Of a DNA stretch of 64,000 nucleotides, positions 11,824-22,859 are shown piece after piece. The notes beneath the pieces were generated by a model. It did no database searches. It saw only the letters and a program-made list of their open reading frames with translations, and was not told the DNA's origin. The stretch covers positions 2,319,001 to 2,383,000 of the forward strand of contig WPIO01000062.1 in assembly GCA_009760855.2 (NCBI GenBank), read 5' to 3'. Origin of the DNA: Cristatella mucedo. Lineage: Eukaryota > Bryozoa > Phylactolaemata > Cristatellidae. The position numbers and the translations under genes are program-made. Positions within the stretch are counted from its first letter, which is position 1, and each line of letters begins with the position of its first letter.

Positions 11824-12438
11824 TTCTAAAGGGCGGCTGTTAGCTGGTTTTGTAAATTCAGCTCATTCGGAATTGCCCTTTGCGGGTACCAGCTGGCTGT
11901 TCGAGCTAGCTTCCGAAGAAAAGGGGCAGAGCTGTGGCTTGTTGAGACCTACAATCGCATTAGCATGTGAGAGCACTGGTGTACAAGTAGGATCTGTTAA
12001 CTGGTTTTACATTTACAAAGCTTTCTTCAACTGTGAGCCCGAACTTGCGGAATAATAAAAGACCTATTTAGCTGTCACTGGGTATTTGCTTCGAGTGATC
12101 CATACGACTGAAAGTATTGATGTAAAGGAAACAACCCAACCACGTTAGGTTTTTTGTACAGGATGGTGGATTTATGATTATGGCTTTTTGTCAGCTGCTT
12201 CCGAGTAACTTATATAAGGGTGCCCCCCCCCACCAGATAGCATTTTTCATGCTTAACATTTTTGCATTAATCGTCGTTACACTAGAATCTGGGAGTGGTA
12301 AGTTTCTCCATGCTACCATGTCCCTGCTTGGACTGCTAGAACAGCTTCCCTCTGAATGTCACGTGATATTGTTCTTGTTTTTGTACGTGTTCTTGGGCTT
12401 AGATATGAAAAGCTTTTATTACGGCTCTTTGGTTTCAG
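11824..12438. other. Intron, nothing recognised
   Basis: Unique-looking intron with a C run near 12224. The open frame crossing into the exon at 12439 is not supported upstream of the acceptor. Confidence 0.45.
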
Positions 12439-12617
12439 GTCTGATGAATGTTGCCGATATAAAATTGGTATATCCTGAGGCAGCTCATCAGGAGATATCT
12501 GGTTGGATAATTGATTTGCTGAACAAGTTTGAACTTGCACTGCTACTGCAAAATAACGTTTTGCTTATTCCCAGTCTTTTACCTAAGGAATATCCACTGA
12601 CGGCTTGTCCTGCAAAG
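12439..12617 (+). CDS. LRRK1: LRRK1-like exon: COR-A end
   Basis: The acceptor is gtttcag and the donor is gtcagc, phase 1 in and 0 out. Translation includes LLNKFELALLL and NVLLIPSLLPKEYP, matching LLEKFQIALPI and YLLVPSSLSDHRP of LRRK2. It ends CPAK. Upstream of the acceptor the frame stays open for a long stretch by chance, so the acceptor was chosen by homology and phase. Confidence 0.88.
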
Positions 12618-13002
12618 GTCAGCAGCATTTTTCACGTGGAAATTGTGTTTTATTATATAAAACACATTAGCTAATAGCTCAGCAAAGACATCTAAATGCT
12701 TGCCTTGTGTATATGCCACCCAGTCGCAATGCTCCCCCATCTGTGCATGCTGCCTTATTGGCCTGTGGTTCCGCAGCCGAGCCAGCTGAGACTAGCTTTG
12801 CCGACTCTGTGACCTCACTTATCGGTATGAAAGGTGCATTCTTATTATCGTTTCACTGTTGTCGTTCAAATGCTCCCTGGTTACTGCTGCTGCTGTCAGG
12901 TTTTGTGAATTGGGCATCTTCTGCAGGAAGCCCAGTCGTAGCAAGAGAGGTGTAAAGGGCACATGTTCAGCATATCTAGCATTGTCTCGAGCCGTCTAGC
13001 CC

Positions 13003-13035
<33 letters not shown>

Positions 13036-13199
13036 CCCTCTCCCTCTCTCTGGAGCACTGCTGTGAATTCCTCTAACTTATTTCTCATCAGGCCCACAAT
13101 AACTCCAGCAATCCGTCTCAAAGTGTGCCTATGGAACGAAGGTTCAATGTGTAATAAACCCCAAATAATGTATGACGATTCTTGACAATGCTCTTCACT
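12618..13199. other. Intron with CT microsatellite
   Basis: It contains a CT tract at about 13001-13052. An exon-like segment at 12734-12822 with Ala/Ser-rich content was considered and rejected on phase. Confidence 0.5.
13001..13052 (+). repeat. (CT)n microsatellite
   Basis: About 50 bp of CT/CCCT repeat, pyrimidine on the gene's sense strand. Confidence 0.96.
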
Positions 13200-15462
13200 G
13201 GTTTGCTTTGACTACGACTTGGCTGAAATCATCTGATGCAACCCCCCACAGGCTTCTCTTTCTGTAATACCATGAGATAAATTAAAACAGGTAGAGGAAT
13301 TGCCATTGTCTCTCGTTCCTCCCTCAATTTCAAGCCGCTTGTAGTCCTCACGAAGCAGCATTTCAAATCCCTTGTTTTGAGTCCCTCCATATGCAAGTTG
13401 CCAATGATGGCAGTAATCAATGGACCACCAGATACCAAGTTCTCGTTTATTTCAACTTTTTCCAATTTCATTTTGATTGTTTGTGCAACAAGTCATTCCT
13501 TTCTATTCCTGGACGATTTAAACATTTATTTTGCCAACTCAACTTAACTGAACTCTTAAGTACCAAATCTTTCGTGCAGTCACTGATTTGTTTTCTCTCG
13601 TGGCTCATGTGAATGTCCCCACTCACTGCAGAGGTCATACATGCAATCACGTTCTCCTACGATGATATGCTGTCATCTTCTATTACTAAATTTCGCACAT
13701 CTAACCAAATGCAGATCGTATTCAGTCTGCTATCTGCATCTTCGTTGGAAACCCTGTACATGTCAATTAAAAAGCCTAAACATCCTTGAAATTGATGCAT
13801 CCCCAAAAAGTTGTTTCCTTGCCCCTGATGCCCGATCCTCCGACCGACCTGTCCTCACTGGTTGGTGGATTGTTAAAACACGACACTAGCCGACAAACTC
13901 AAACTGATGGCCTAAGGTTTACCACAAACATTAAAATAGCTAGATCTACTAAGCACAAGCTTGAGAAAACATGAATAAGATCCGTACTGATTGACCATCG
14001 ACTGGCATACGAGGACGACTGTAGATAATATTAATATAGCCTACCGAAAGCCAAGTCCAGCTAGTTTAAAAACATGGTCTACTCACAGATGCACTATCCA
14101 AATATGCTGCTATCGACTGTTAGCCATCTCATTAATCACTCTCAGGTCAGCCTCTTATATGGCGATTGTGTTGGCGTTCTAGCAGATCGCTTCCCTAGCT
14201 TTTTTGTCAACAAGGTAAAATTATTGTCATCTCTATTGGACTCCTTTCCCCCAGTAACATGAAGTAACTGGACTCCTTTCCCATAATTCCTTTCAGTACC
14301 TCAACGTCCACCTTTAAGCCTGCCAGTTGTTACCTCATCTTGAATTTCATCTCCCAATCTAAAAGACTACTAAAAAATATTATTAATTTGTAGAGAATCC
14401 TTATACAACTTAATCTCTATCCAGTCGCTTTACATGTGCCACTGGGTTCGAGAATACGATCTTATTCGTGAAAAGGGAGCATCTTACCCCCCCCCCCCCC
14501 CCCCCCCCGCCAAACAAGCCCCCTACACCCTATACCCCTTCTCCTTCTGTGATGCATAGAATTTCTCCTCTCTTGTATAACTAAGATAGTGAAAATGTCT
14601 CTTAGCCTCAGGTCTTGTCTCTGCACCATTCAAAGGGGGTAATTAGACCTCTTATTAGAAGGCAACACCAGATCAGTGGAAATTAGGCAACTTTTGTCCC
14701 GACTGTTTACTGCTGTTCATACCTAAAAATCTAGGCCGAGTAGTGACAGATCAGCTATACTCTTATATCGAAATATCAAACTTTTAACAAGTCAGTTTCA
14801 TTCAGGTATTAGAGCCAAATATTACATAGAGTTAGTATTGCTGTAGGTGTATAACGACGTTCTCATGAATGCAGGTTTAGGTTGAGTATCTATGCTTGTT
14901 TTCTGGATTTTTGACAGCAGTTGATGCCATTGATTACTCAGTCCTTCTCGGCTGCTTTTCATCTCGCCTTAGCATCTCTGGCGCTGCGCAATGGAGCGGT
15001 TTAGGTTCTCTCTCAGTGGGCGACTCCAGATCATGGATGTCAATGAGCAACAATCAGCCGAGGAGCCCCTAAAATACGAGGCGGATGGTACCCGAGGCCT
15101 CTGTGCTTGGTCCACTACTATCACAATGTGTACTCTCCCTCATGCCGATGTAATTGCCAATCATGATTTAGGCTTTCTGATCTATTCAGATGACAGTTGT
15201 ACCTTAGCCGTGATCCTTAACTGTCTTCTAGCATGTCAAACTTATGCGTGCTGACACTGTGCATGCTGCCACTAACCACATTTGCATGCTGACCCTGTGC
15301 ATGTTACCCCTAACCATATTATTCATTTCGTTTGTTTTTTCAAGCATGATTTTACTTGCCATTCAATTGCATTTCACTTTACAGCAAATGTAAAGCGCCT
15401 AGAGAGAGATTAAGTTCTCTGAGGGCGCTTTATCAAGTGAATTATTATTATTATTATTAAAC
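13200..15462 (+). mobile_element. LINE-A long degraded copy, endonuclease to 3' tail
   Basis: An old copy colinear with the reverse complement of 53511-56430. The endonuclease segment lies at about 13200-13800, the linker at 13800-14270, degraded RT at 14700-15210, and the 3' UTR with hairpin and (ATT)n tail ends near 15460. It is interrupted by a SINE at 14377-14486. No frame is intact. Confidence 0.8.
14377..14508 (-). mobile_element. tRNA-derived SINE (family 1) plus poly-C
   Basis: In minus orientation it has the LINE-A-like tail (CAACTTAATCTCTATCCAG) followed by the tRNA part with a B-box-like GGTTCGAG segment. It is inserted in the LINE-A copy. A 22 bp C run (14487-14508) follows directly. 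Confidence 0.65.
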
Positions 15463-15479
15463 TCACTCGGTTCCTTTGT

Positions 15480-16087
15480 TGCATATGTAGCTTACATTTG
15501 CACTCGAATGGCAGCAAACGTTCTCAGATTGAGCTACGAAAAAACCGACATAATGAAATGAAATAAAATAAATATAATTCAGTTTTATTGCACCCCAAGT
15601 GAACTTAATCCTTATTCATGTGCTTTGCATATGCCGCATGGTTCAACCCCACGATCATAGTCGTTAAAGGCAAGCTCCTTACCTCTGGGCTAAACCAGGG
15701 ACAAACCTTCATATTTTTGGGCAAACCCTAGTGTTACTCAGAAATTGGAAAACCGATTCCTCAAAATGAACTCGGCTCCTTTAGCACCTGGACGGCATCT
15801 GGATGCCCTGTTCCAAAGTGACTACTCACTGGCCGACCACATCAGCTCTGCAGTCAAGTCTGCCGACTCTCAGCCATGTGAATATATTTGTGGCGTTCTA
15901 TCGTGACTTATGTAAGTCACTGCTGGTTGATCTTGCAGACGTAGATATGAGGCGCTTACAATTACTGCAAAGCTCTGCAGCTAGGCTTGTCTGTCGTGAG
16001 TGGCAGTGGCTCTGCATCAAGCAGCATATTGAAATCAAGATTTTGTCAACCGATTTCAGGTATCTTCAGCCTCTTTTGTTGGGCTAA
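15480..16087 (+). mobile_element. LINE-A fragment split by a SINE
   Basis: The left part (about 15500-15555) corresponds to MAANxLKLxxxKT of the RT. The right part (15706-16087) continues with FQSDYSLADHISSAVKSA and AARLVCREW. The SINE lies exactly between them. The copy ends about 240 bp before the exon at 16327. Confidence 0.78.
15556..15706 (-). mobile_element. tRNA-derived SINE, family 1
   Basis: Inserted in a LINE-A fragment. On the minus strand it has the B-box-like GGTTGAACC region near 15640, A-box near 15690 and a tail matching the LINE-A 3' hairpin, ending AT-rich. Confidence 0.75.
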
Positions 16088-16326
16088 CTAAAATAAAAGG
16101 CGGACCCTGGAAGTCACATTCATTTTGTCTAGCTAATGCCAGCGGTAGATCTCTGACCCGAACCCTCCCACATCGTGCAATATCTTTCTGCTTGCCATTT
16201 GAGCGAAATCGCCCTTTGAGCAAAATCAGGCAAACTGCCTGTCTAGCAGGGTTGAGTTTCTTGAGTTTTGAATTTTGAGTATTTTGCTCGTGTGCTTTTT
16301 CGGCAACAGCAGCGCATCTGTTGCAG

Positions 16327-16722
16327 ATTCCCTTGCTGCATCGCCTGGAGGCGCCCGGAGGCATACTGCCTCATGCCTGGTCTCTGCAGCGGCAGCCTAG
16401 TGTGTGCGATCCCGTCTCGTCAACCTATTTGGGCAGCAGTGACACCAGGGAAGCCTCTGATGGCTTTGAAGAGCCTGGCCAGATGTGGGGCAATGATGAC
16501 AACACCGACACAGCCGGCGAGCATGGCCTGGCTGATCTGACGAGACTGTACTTCTTGGCATTCATTCCTAGCGGCTTTTGGTCAAGGCTGTTGCTTCACA
16601 TTCTTAATGACAAAGCTTTCACATCACTGGCTTCGGCAGCTTTAAGCTTGCACAGCAAAGCTGACACACAAGCAGCATTATCTGGAGCAGCAGCAGCTGC
16701 TGCTGGTGCAGCTGCAGCAGAG
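16327..16722 (+). CDS. LRRK1: LRRK1-like exon: COR-B with acidic and polyalanine segments
   Basis: This 132-codon exon is in phase 0 at both ends, with a ttgcag acceptor and a gtattt donor. About 75 residues of Ser/Asp/Gly-rich, probably disordered sequence precede the conserved RLYFLAFIPSGFWSRLLLHI (LRRK2: RLYEMPYFPMGFWSRLINRL). The end is an Ala-rich run, LSGAAAAAAGAAAAE, coded by GCA/GCT repeats with CAG/CTG units. The extra segments make COR-B longer than in vertebrate LRRKs. An alternative upstream acceptor (ggcaacag at 16306-16313) would change frame and is less likely. Confidence 0.85.
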
Positions 16723-16811
16723 GTATTTACACATGACCAATTGTTGTCCTTACTCTTTGCACATTGTATTGCCATGCTATGCCGATGCTGGAGTCGCTCC
16801 ACTACCCTTAT

Positions 16812-16975
16812 GGTGAGTTCGAAGTGGCTTTGGGCCAAGTGGAAGGTTCGAGTCCTGAATCGGGCTTTTTTTATTTTATTTTTTATTTCCCTCAACAAGA
16901 GGGGCATACCTGATATATAAATGCGGCTGTTTGATCAGCTAACCTTAACTTTTTTTTTTACTTTAAAGCATACGA
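16812..16975 (+). mobile_element. tRNA-derived SINE, family 2 (diverged)
   Basis: It has a B-box-like GGTTCGAGTCC at 16847 and a body ending CGGCTGTTTGATCAGCTAACC, shared with the copies at 21483 and 44640. The 5' part is diverged. Confidence 0.6.
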
Positions 16976-18090
16976 AGGAGAATTGTGTTGCATATGAAAG
17001 CTCAACTGGTGGCAGAAGACCCGAATTGGTACTTAAAATTAACCTAATTTTAAGTGAAAAGCTGGCGTATAGGTCACTTCTGGATTTTGGCACAAGTGCT
17101 GCCATGAGCCTTATGACTGCCAGTAACTTCACATTACATGGGTTTCTCACATTGGTTGCCGATAGTGTACATTTTGCTATTACCTGCAGCTCAAGCGACT
17201 TAGCCCTTACCACACAGAGAGAAAAAATAGCAGGGTGGTAGTTGTGATCAATGACTGAGTAAACCCCGGCATACTTAAAAATAAACTATAGCAGAACATG
17301 TAACCGGATTTAAAAGGCATTGTAATATCCCTAACTGATATCGTATTACTAGAAAGAAATAATATCTTCTTTGGGAGTTGAACCCACGACCTGCGAAAGC
17401 AGTGACAAGAGCAACGTCAAATCGCATCGTTCGATTGATGATTTGACCGTTGCAACCCCTCAGTCACCCGATCAATAACAAATGAAGACATTTTTTATGT
17501 ACACTGCCATGATGATTAATAGGCCTCTGCTAGCCTATGTCAGCCCGGCTGGCTATTGTGGTCAAGATATTTAGTTATCTTATGACCGTGTGTCTTTCTG
17601 CCAAGTTATAATCGAGCTCACATCAGCAAAGAGAGTCGGGCAATGTCAAAACAGCTGCTCTTCCTTTGCGAGTATTTTTTCCACGTTTTCGTCTTGCTGT
17701 TTGCTCTGTTTCTATCTCGGGCACGTTCACCTTTGTGTCACCCCTTTGTTAGCTACTGTTATAGCTGGGAACTTCGGAAAGTTTACCATACTTCTGCTAA
17801 ACTACAAGCTTTTCGAAGCAATAACGTCCATGAGTGGGTGAAAGCATGCACACCGACGTACAGTACACAATCATACAATACATACTCCAAAAAAAACTTG
17901 GGAGACGAGAGTCAGACAACTGAGGGAAATTGATATCCCTTTATTTCCAGGCAAGTGATGCTCCTCGCCCGGCGACATGCTCCTGTGGTTTCAGCTGCCT
18001 AGCACCTACCATCACATGTCAAGTGTTGCTGGCTGTGTAGAGCATGTCCCTTATCACGTCTCCAAAGCAGGCCTTGCGTCCGGTTTTTCT
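16976..18090. other. Intron, mostly unassigned
   Basis: Apart from a possible SINE near 17340-17475, nothing specific is visible before the CT tract at 18097. Confidence 0.45.
17340..17475 (-). mobile_element. Possible tRNA-derived SINE
   Basis: The minus strand carries GGTCGTGGGTTCAACTCCC, a good B-box setting, with a plausible A-box about 80 bp upstream. That spacing is too long for an intact tRNA gene. Only one copy is clear in this window. Confidence 0.4.
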
Positions 18091-18096
18091 CTTTCT

Positions 18097-18099
18097 CTC

Positions 18100-18161
<62 letters not shown>

Positions 18162-18262
18162 CCTCTCACTCTCTCTCTCTCTCTCCCTCACCGTCTCTCT
18201 CTTCTTCTCCCTCACCGTCTCACTCTCCTTCTCCCTCTCCCTCTAACTCTCTCTCTCTCACT
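18097..18262 (+). repeat. (CT)n microsatellite
   Basis: About 165 bp of CT repeat with CCT, CACT and CGT interruptions, ending about 85 bp before the acceptor of the exon at 18348. Pyrimidine is on the sense strand. Confidence 0.97.
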
Positions 18263-18347
18263 TACTCTCTGACTGTGTGTCTATTTCTGCCTCCTTTTTG
18301 ATCATTCATTTATTAATACCAGCTGTGTCTCTTTCTCTATTTCGCAG

Positions 18348-18762
18348 GTGGACATCGGCAGCAGCAATGCTCACTGGCAGTGCTGGGACACGGGTGTTCG
18401 CCTCGTCGTGCTCGACACTGCCGTGCTGGTGGTGAGACAGGCCTCGTCGGCTGCCAGCTTGCTCACGCCGTCGTCGTCATCGCTCGACTACAGCACTGTC
18501 GACGTGAGCATGGTCTCACCGGGCAAAAGCGTTCGGCAGCTGCAGGTTGCTGCTTCTGCTGCCACTGCTGCAACTGCTGATGCAGCCACTGTTTATGGCA
18601 ATAGCAGCCACTCGTCATTTTCGTCGTCACTGTCGTCAGCCACCTCGGCCTCGTCGCCGAGCAGCCCTTGGCAGGTTGTCGAGCTGTCGGTTCCGGCTGA
18701 TGGCCTGTTCGTTCTACAGAATAAGACTCCGGCCATGCAGCAGGCAGTGGTCGAACTGAGAG
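18348..18762 (+). CDS. LRRK1: LRRK1-like exon: COR-B with Ser/Ala-rich insertion
   Basis: The acceptor is ttcgcag and the donor is gtgaga, phase 0 in and 1 out, 415 nt. It starts VDIGSSNAHWQCWDTGVRLV, matching LRRK MYWRQGIYLNW, and ends near WQVVELSVPADGLFVLQN, matching FLKITVPSCRKGCILLGQ. Between them lie about 80 residues rich in Ser, Ala and Thr, coded by TCG, TCA, GCC and GCT codons, absent from vertebrate LRRKs as I recall them. The insertion falls between two beta strands, so it is probably a surface loop. Confidence 0.85.
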
Positions 18763-19092
18763 GTGAGAGCACTGCAGCAGGCACTGCACTCAGCTTGCAC
18801 GCAGCTCACTAGCTTCTGCTGCTGGTGTCGAATTGGTGCTGCTGCTGTGCTGCAACACGATGTGAAACTAAAATTACGTTCCCTAGCCAACGGAAGGCAC
18901 ACTAGCTAATCAAGCTCGCAGGCTTTAACGGTACAGTGTGCTCTTTCTGAGTAGCACTGTTTCTGAGTTGAGGCTTTTTTGGGGCTGCCTTTCATTCACT
19001 GTACATCCACTTGGATTGCGACTGCAGAGCTGGGGTGGAGAAAACGTGCATGGATTGCTGAGTGCGAAAACACGCACCTCATCATCTTAATA

Positions 19093-19277
19093 CAGCGGTT
19101 CTCGAGCTTCCTATGCCGCGACCCTTTAATACAGTTCCCCATGTTGTGGCGACACCCAACCATAAAATTTTCTAGTTGATTCGTCTTAATGCATGTTTTC
19201 CGATGGTCTTAGGCGACCCCTGTGAAAGGGTCGTTCGACTCCCAAAGGGGTCGCGACCCACCGGTTGAGAGCAGCTG
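19093..19277 (-). mobile_element. SPIN-like hAT MITE, copy 1
   Basis: 185 bp element with CAGCGGTTCTC at one end and the complementary GGTTGAGAGCAGCTG at the other. Sub-terminal GGGTCG/CGACCC blocks are as in SPIN. The flanks are TCTTAATA and TCCTAATA, an 8 bp target duplication with one mismatch, as expected for hAT. Confidence 0.9.
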
Positions 19278-19677
19278 TCCTAATACTTTTGCCATGGTAG
19301 AGCACGCACTAGTTTTGCAATGTTTTCTATGCTGTCCAATTTTTTATCTCTCTTTTAAAAGCCCATGCTTGTCGTGACCACTTACATGTGGCCACACTCT
19401 GCTCTGCCCTAATCTATCCATTGTCCACTTGCCGGTGGCGCCGTTTTCACATTGACGAGCTTGCGTGATCATGTGCAATCTTTCAGTAAATATATGAAGA
19501 GTGGCACTTGAATACAGTTTGTTTCCTTTGCAATTAGCAGTATTCGGATTTGTGCCTTTTTAGAAGTTCGGTTTGGAGAGCACTTTAATGCTGAATTGAG
19601 CATTTACGTAGGATATCGTGGTGCAAATGGCTTCATTTTTAGTCGTACGGTTAGCCTGAATGTTATATATAGTCTTC
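19278..19677. other. Intron, nothing recognised
   Basis: No repeat or coding signal was identified between the MITE and the next CT tract. Confidence 0.4.
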
Positions 19678-19858
19678 TCTACTTTTTCTTCTTTCTTTCT
19701 CTCTGTCTCTCTCTTTCTTTCTCTTTCTCTCTGTCTCTGTCTCTCTCCGTCTCTGTTTCACTCTCTCTCTCTTTCTCTCTCACTCTTGCTCTCGCGCTTT
19801 CTCTCTCGCCTCTCCCTCACTCTCCCTCTCTCTCTCTCTCTCTCACTCGCTCTCGCTC
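19678..19858 (+). repeat. (CT)n microsatellite
   Basis: About 180 bp of CT with CTTT and GTCT interruptions, pyrimidine on the sense strand. Confidence 0.97.
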
Positions 19859-20213
19859 TGTAAAAAGTATGCAAAGTGTGGCCTGCACGTATGCCCGATC
19901 CAAATACAGTCCACACTTCACGCACCGGCCGACCTGAGCCGGCTAACTCGTGTGATGCTGTTGCCTTCTTTCCTGCCCCTCCACGGCCAGTGGCTTGGTA
20001 TGCTCGTGGTGAGATAGAAATGAGCTCTTCATCTGTCACGACTCGGCTTGCTGCCAAAATGCTTTCAATTTGCTGGCTATTCTAAAGCAGCCTCTGCTCA
20101 GATTAAGGATCATGATCAATAGCGGCTGCGCTATTCGTGATCGTCCGGCTAATCTTTCGAGCGGCATTCTATCTCGGCTTGGCCGATGGCGTCGTGCTCG
20201 AATACACTTGTAG

Positions 20214-20353
20214 CCAAGCTGCTGTCGAAAGCCCTGTACCACGTCGAGGCGCTACTCGAGGACTGGTATCCCAGCCTGGGTTTGCGATTCTCACAGAATC
20301 TGGGTGGCTCCTACCTGGTGAACAGGTTCGTGCCGTGCCCTTGGTGTGTCGAG
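20214..20353 (+). CDS. LRRK1: LRRK1-like exon: COR-B end with VPCPWC motif
   Basis: The phase is 1 in and 0 out. The acceptor cacttgtag has a weak pyrimidine tract and was chosen by phase and homology; the donor is gtgagt. Translation includes ALYHVEALLEDWYPSL (LRRK: VDHIDSLMEEWFPGL) and FVPCPWCVE. The VPCPxC motif is typical of LRRK1 rather than LRRK2. Confidence 0.87.
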
Positions 20354-20599
20354 GTGAGTTCGAGCTGCAACCGTGCTGAGCCTGCCTGCCTTCGCCCACG
20401 CCGACTTGCTGTTAGCGGAGGCAGCAGCCATTAGCGTATCCATACTGGCAGCTCTCTCAAGCCCAGCTTTAGGATACTGTTGGATGCTGTTACCTACCCT
20501 TATTATTCACGTCGTTTGATTATCCTGCGTCTTTCTGGCCGAGGCATTTTGCAGATCAACTGCACGAGTAGTATCACCCCACTAGTGTCTACTCACAAT

Positions 20600-21105
20600 C
20601 TAGGCCAACGGTTTTCAAAACGACATGTCATTACGTGAACATGTTTCCACCACTGCCAAGTTGGCCTACTTTCAGCCGATGAACATCGCCAAAATCAAGG
20701 CCTATTTAGATAAGAGTACGACATTCAAACTGGTTCACGACAGCCAAGCTAATTTACTCGTTTGTGACACAGCATCCAGGTTGCTTCACTTTCATGTATT
20801 CAAGACTCCCAGCTTATGCTTTTAAGCGCCTGGAACTGGCTCAAACCTAGCAGCTGGGCTGGTATATCGTCAATGGTGTCAAATGCCACTTGAAGCTACT
20901 TCCGTGTGAGGTTCACTGGCTCCTTATCAAACATCGAATCGATTTCAAGATCCTCTCACTGGCTTATAGGTCGATTATATCTGTGTGCTGGCAACGTGAC
21001 TCGATTTGCAAAAACCTAAATGTCATTGGTAATCTCACTCAGATTTTGTTTAATGACACGGACAACTCTATGCCATGCCAAGATAGCTCGTGATTACATT
21101 CCTTT
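20600..21105 (+). mobile_element. LINE-A degraded RT fragment
   Basis: Translation blocks match other copies: LREHVSTTAKLAYFQ, MNIAKIKAYLDKSTTFKLVH and VHWLLIKHRIDFKILSLAYR. Frames are broken and the 3' end is lost; a SINE follows directly. Confidence 0.75.
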
Positions 21106-21115
21106 AGTTTATTTG

Positions 21116-21257
21116 CCGAGCTGGGTTGGTCCAGCGGTTAAGGTGCTCGCCCCGACTAAGGTCTGGCTGAGGTCGTGGGCTCGAGCCCTGAGGCATATGT
21201 GGAGCGCCTGAGTAGAGATTTAGTTCTCTTGGGGCGCTATACAAATGAAATATATAT
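21116..21257 (+). mobile_element. tRNA-derived SINE, family 1
   Basis: The best copy of this family. A-box region TGGTCCAGCGGTTAAGG, B-box GGGCTCGAGCCC, then a tail GAGCGCCTGAGTAGAGA...TCTCTTGGGGCGCTAT that forms the same hairpin as the LINE-A 3' end, and an AT tail. Confidence 0.88.
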
Positions 21258-21482
21258 CTGGTCCATATCGCGAGATGGAACCAGTGGCCACCTCGTCAAA
21301 TTTATTCGACCCGAATACATTTCCTGTTTCATGATCGTTGGCAGAGGCGAACGATCGTGCCAGCTAAGAGTAAAGTAGATTACAGCACCACTGAATTCAA
21401 AGTAAGCCATCTGCTGCAGCACATAGGAGCATTTGGGAGGCACATTGTCTTAGCAGCTCTCTGATTCATAAAGCATAGCGAT

Positions 21483-21640
21483 GGCACACTAGGTAATGCT
21501 GTTGCTTTTCACGACCAAGGTCCTGAGGTCGTGGTTTCGAATCCTGTGGTAGGCGATCCTTTATTGCTGCTGCCAGCAGTGGTGGTAGCCGTAAAGGCTT
21601 TTCTAGTGCTATAAAAAAGAGGCTGTTAAATATCAGCTAG
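21483..21640 (+). mobile_element. tRNA-derived SINE, family 2
   Basis: It has a tRNA-like head with B-box GTGGTTTCGAATCC near 21530 and a body reading GCAGTGGTGGTAGCCGTAAA, shared with the copy at 44640. The tail is GAGGCTGTTAAATATCAGC. It lacks the LINE-A hairpin. Confidence 0.75.
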
Positions 21641-22335
21641 CATTTTTATAGCAAATTTTCTATGCTGTGCAAACCTGGTCCTGCATTCGGGAATATTCCG
21701 GTTAGTTCTGGCTGTGGGCTATTTACTGCTGCTGATTTGATGTAAGTTTTTTGGCCCAAAAAGTTGCTTTTTCTTTCAGTTTCGAAGAGAAGTAGACTAG
21801 TCAAATCTTATCTCCAACACCAAAACCGAGTCACAGCTTACGCCAATACTTTGCCTCTTTTGGCTGGCAAAAATCAGCACATTGCTCTGTCCAGGAGACT
21901 CGCCGTGCGATTTTTGATCCTTGCTCGTGGACCGTGCTTATACCCCCACACTTCCGGTGGGCTGCAGCTTGCTAGCTGCTCTGGGTAGCTGCCCGGCGCG
22001 AGCTCTGCCGGCTGGGCCTGTTAGGACTGTGTAGGGTGGTGGCAGCTAGGTCCCGCTACCAAGCCACACCAAATAAGGGTGAAAATCCTTGAGATTCCGC
22101 AGAGGATGTGGATATCATCTGAGAGGAAAGCGCTACTTAGAAATCTTGACGAGCCATAGCTCTCGGGCACTCCCAGCCAAGTGTTAGTACTTGGCCATTC
22201 CTTGCCTGGGAGCAATACAGCACATGAGCAGTGGGTGTTGGCACGAAGTTGGAACTTGTACTGGTCCGTGGTGAGTGGTGTAATGTGGCCCAATGGCTAT
22301 GCAAATTCTTGAGACAGCTACTCTCAATGGATCAG
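21641..22335. other. Intron, GC-rich, unassigned
   Basis: No repeat family recognised. A GC-rich patch lies at about 21950-22070. Confidence 0.4.
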
Positions 22336-22465
22336 GTGATTGGAACTGTTGCTAGTGTGGATCCTTGCCCTTGCGGCGATGGTTTCAGTGAGCCTCAAAA
22401 TGGCTTTTGCAGCAGAATTCATGAGGAGAGGCGAGACTCCTTTGCTTGCATTCCTTATGAGATAT
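22336..22465 (+). CDS. Candidate Cys-rich linker exon (uncertain)
   Basis: This is a hypothetical exon, with acceptor ggatcag and donor gtgtct, phase 0 in and 1 out. It would supply exactly the phase needed between the exons at 20214-20353 and 24104-24281. The 43 codons are open and read VIGTVASVDPCPCGDGF, FCSRIHEERRD and FACIPYEI. It is Cys-rich like the LRRK1 linker, but I see no residue-level match. It may be chance. Confidence 0.33.
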
Positions 22466-22719
22466 GTGTCTTTGTGCAGGGATTGGAACTCCGGCACTTT
22501 CACTGCCAATTTTAGGGTCATTAAATTGAGGTCGATCAAATCAGAGTGCTGCTGGTCTAAATGTGTCTGCTATTGGGTGTACTTTTCTATAGTCCTGCTG
22601 TGACGGCTTGGGACGCTTGAGTTTTATGCTCCGTGAGCTCGGGCTCGATTCTGTAATAATAATAGTAGCTTGTTTGTGTAGCATAATAAGAGAATTATGT
22701 TGGCTACCATATGCTGAAT

Positions 22720-22826
22720 ATGCTTTGAGTGTGCTATAAAAAAAACTCTTTTGTAACACCCACTTAGTCTTTGTGGCTTTGAGGAGTTGCAGAGGGTGAT
22801 ACCTGACATAGTCTGTAAATCTGCAC

Positions 22827-22827
<1 letters not shown>
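22720..22827 (+). mobile_element. LINE-B 3' tail fragment
   Basis: It matches the last ~100 bp of LINE-B (AACACCCACTTAGTCTTTGT, then GGAGTTGCAGAGG) and directly abuts the AAT tail of a LINE-A copy. Confidence 0.75.

Positions 22828-22859
<32 letters not shown>

Noticed and set aside
12734-12822. Exon-like Ala/Ser-rich segment with cccag acceptor and gtatga donor
   Set aside because: The preceding exon ends in phase 0 and this segment is open only in another phase. Phase-0 reading hits a stop, and skipping it joins 12617 to 16327 in frame.
17340-17475. tRNA gene
   Set aside because: The B-box context is good but the box spacing is far too long for a tRNA and no acceptor stem pairs. Listed as a possible SINE instead.
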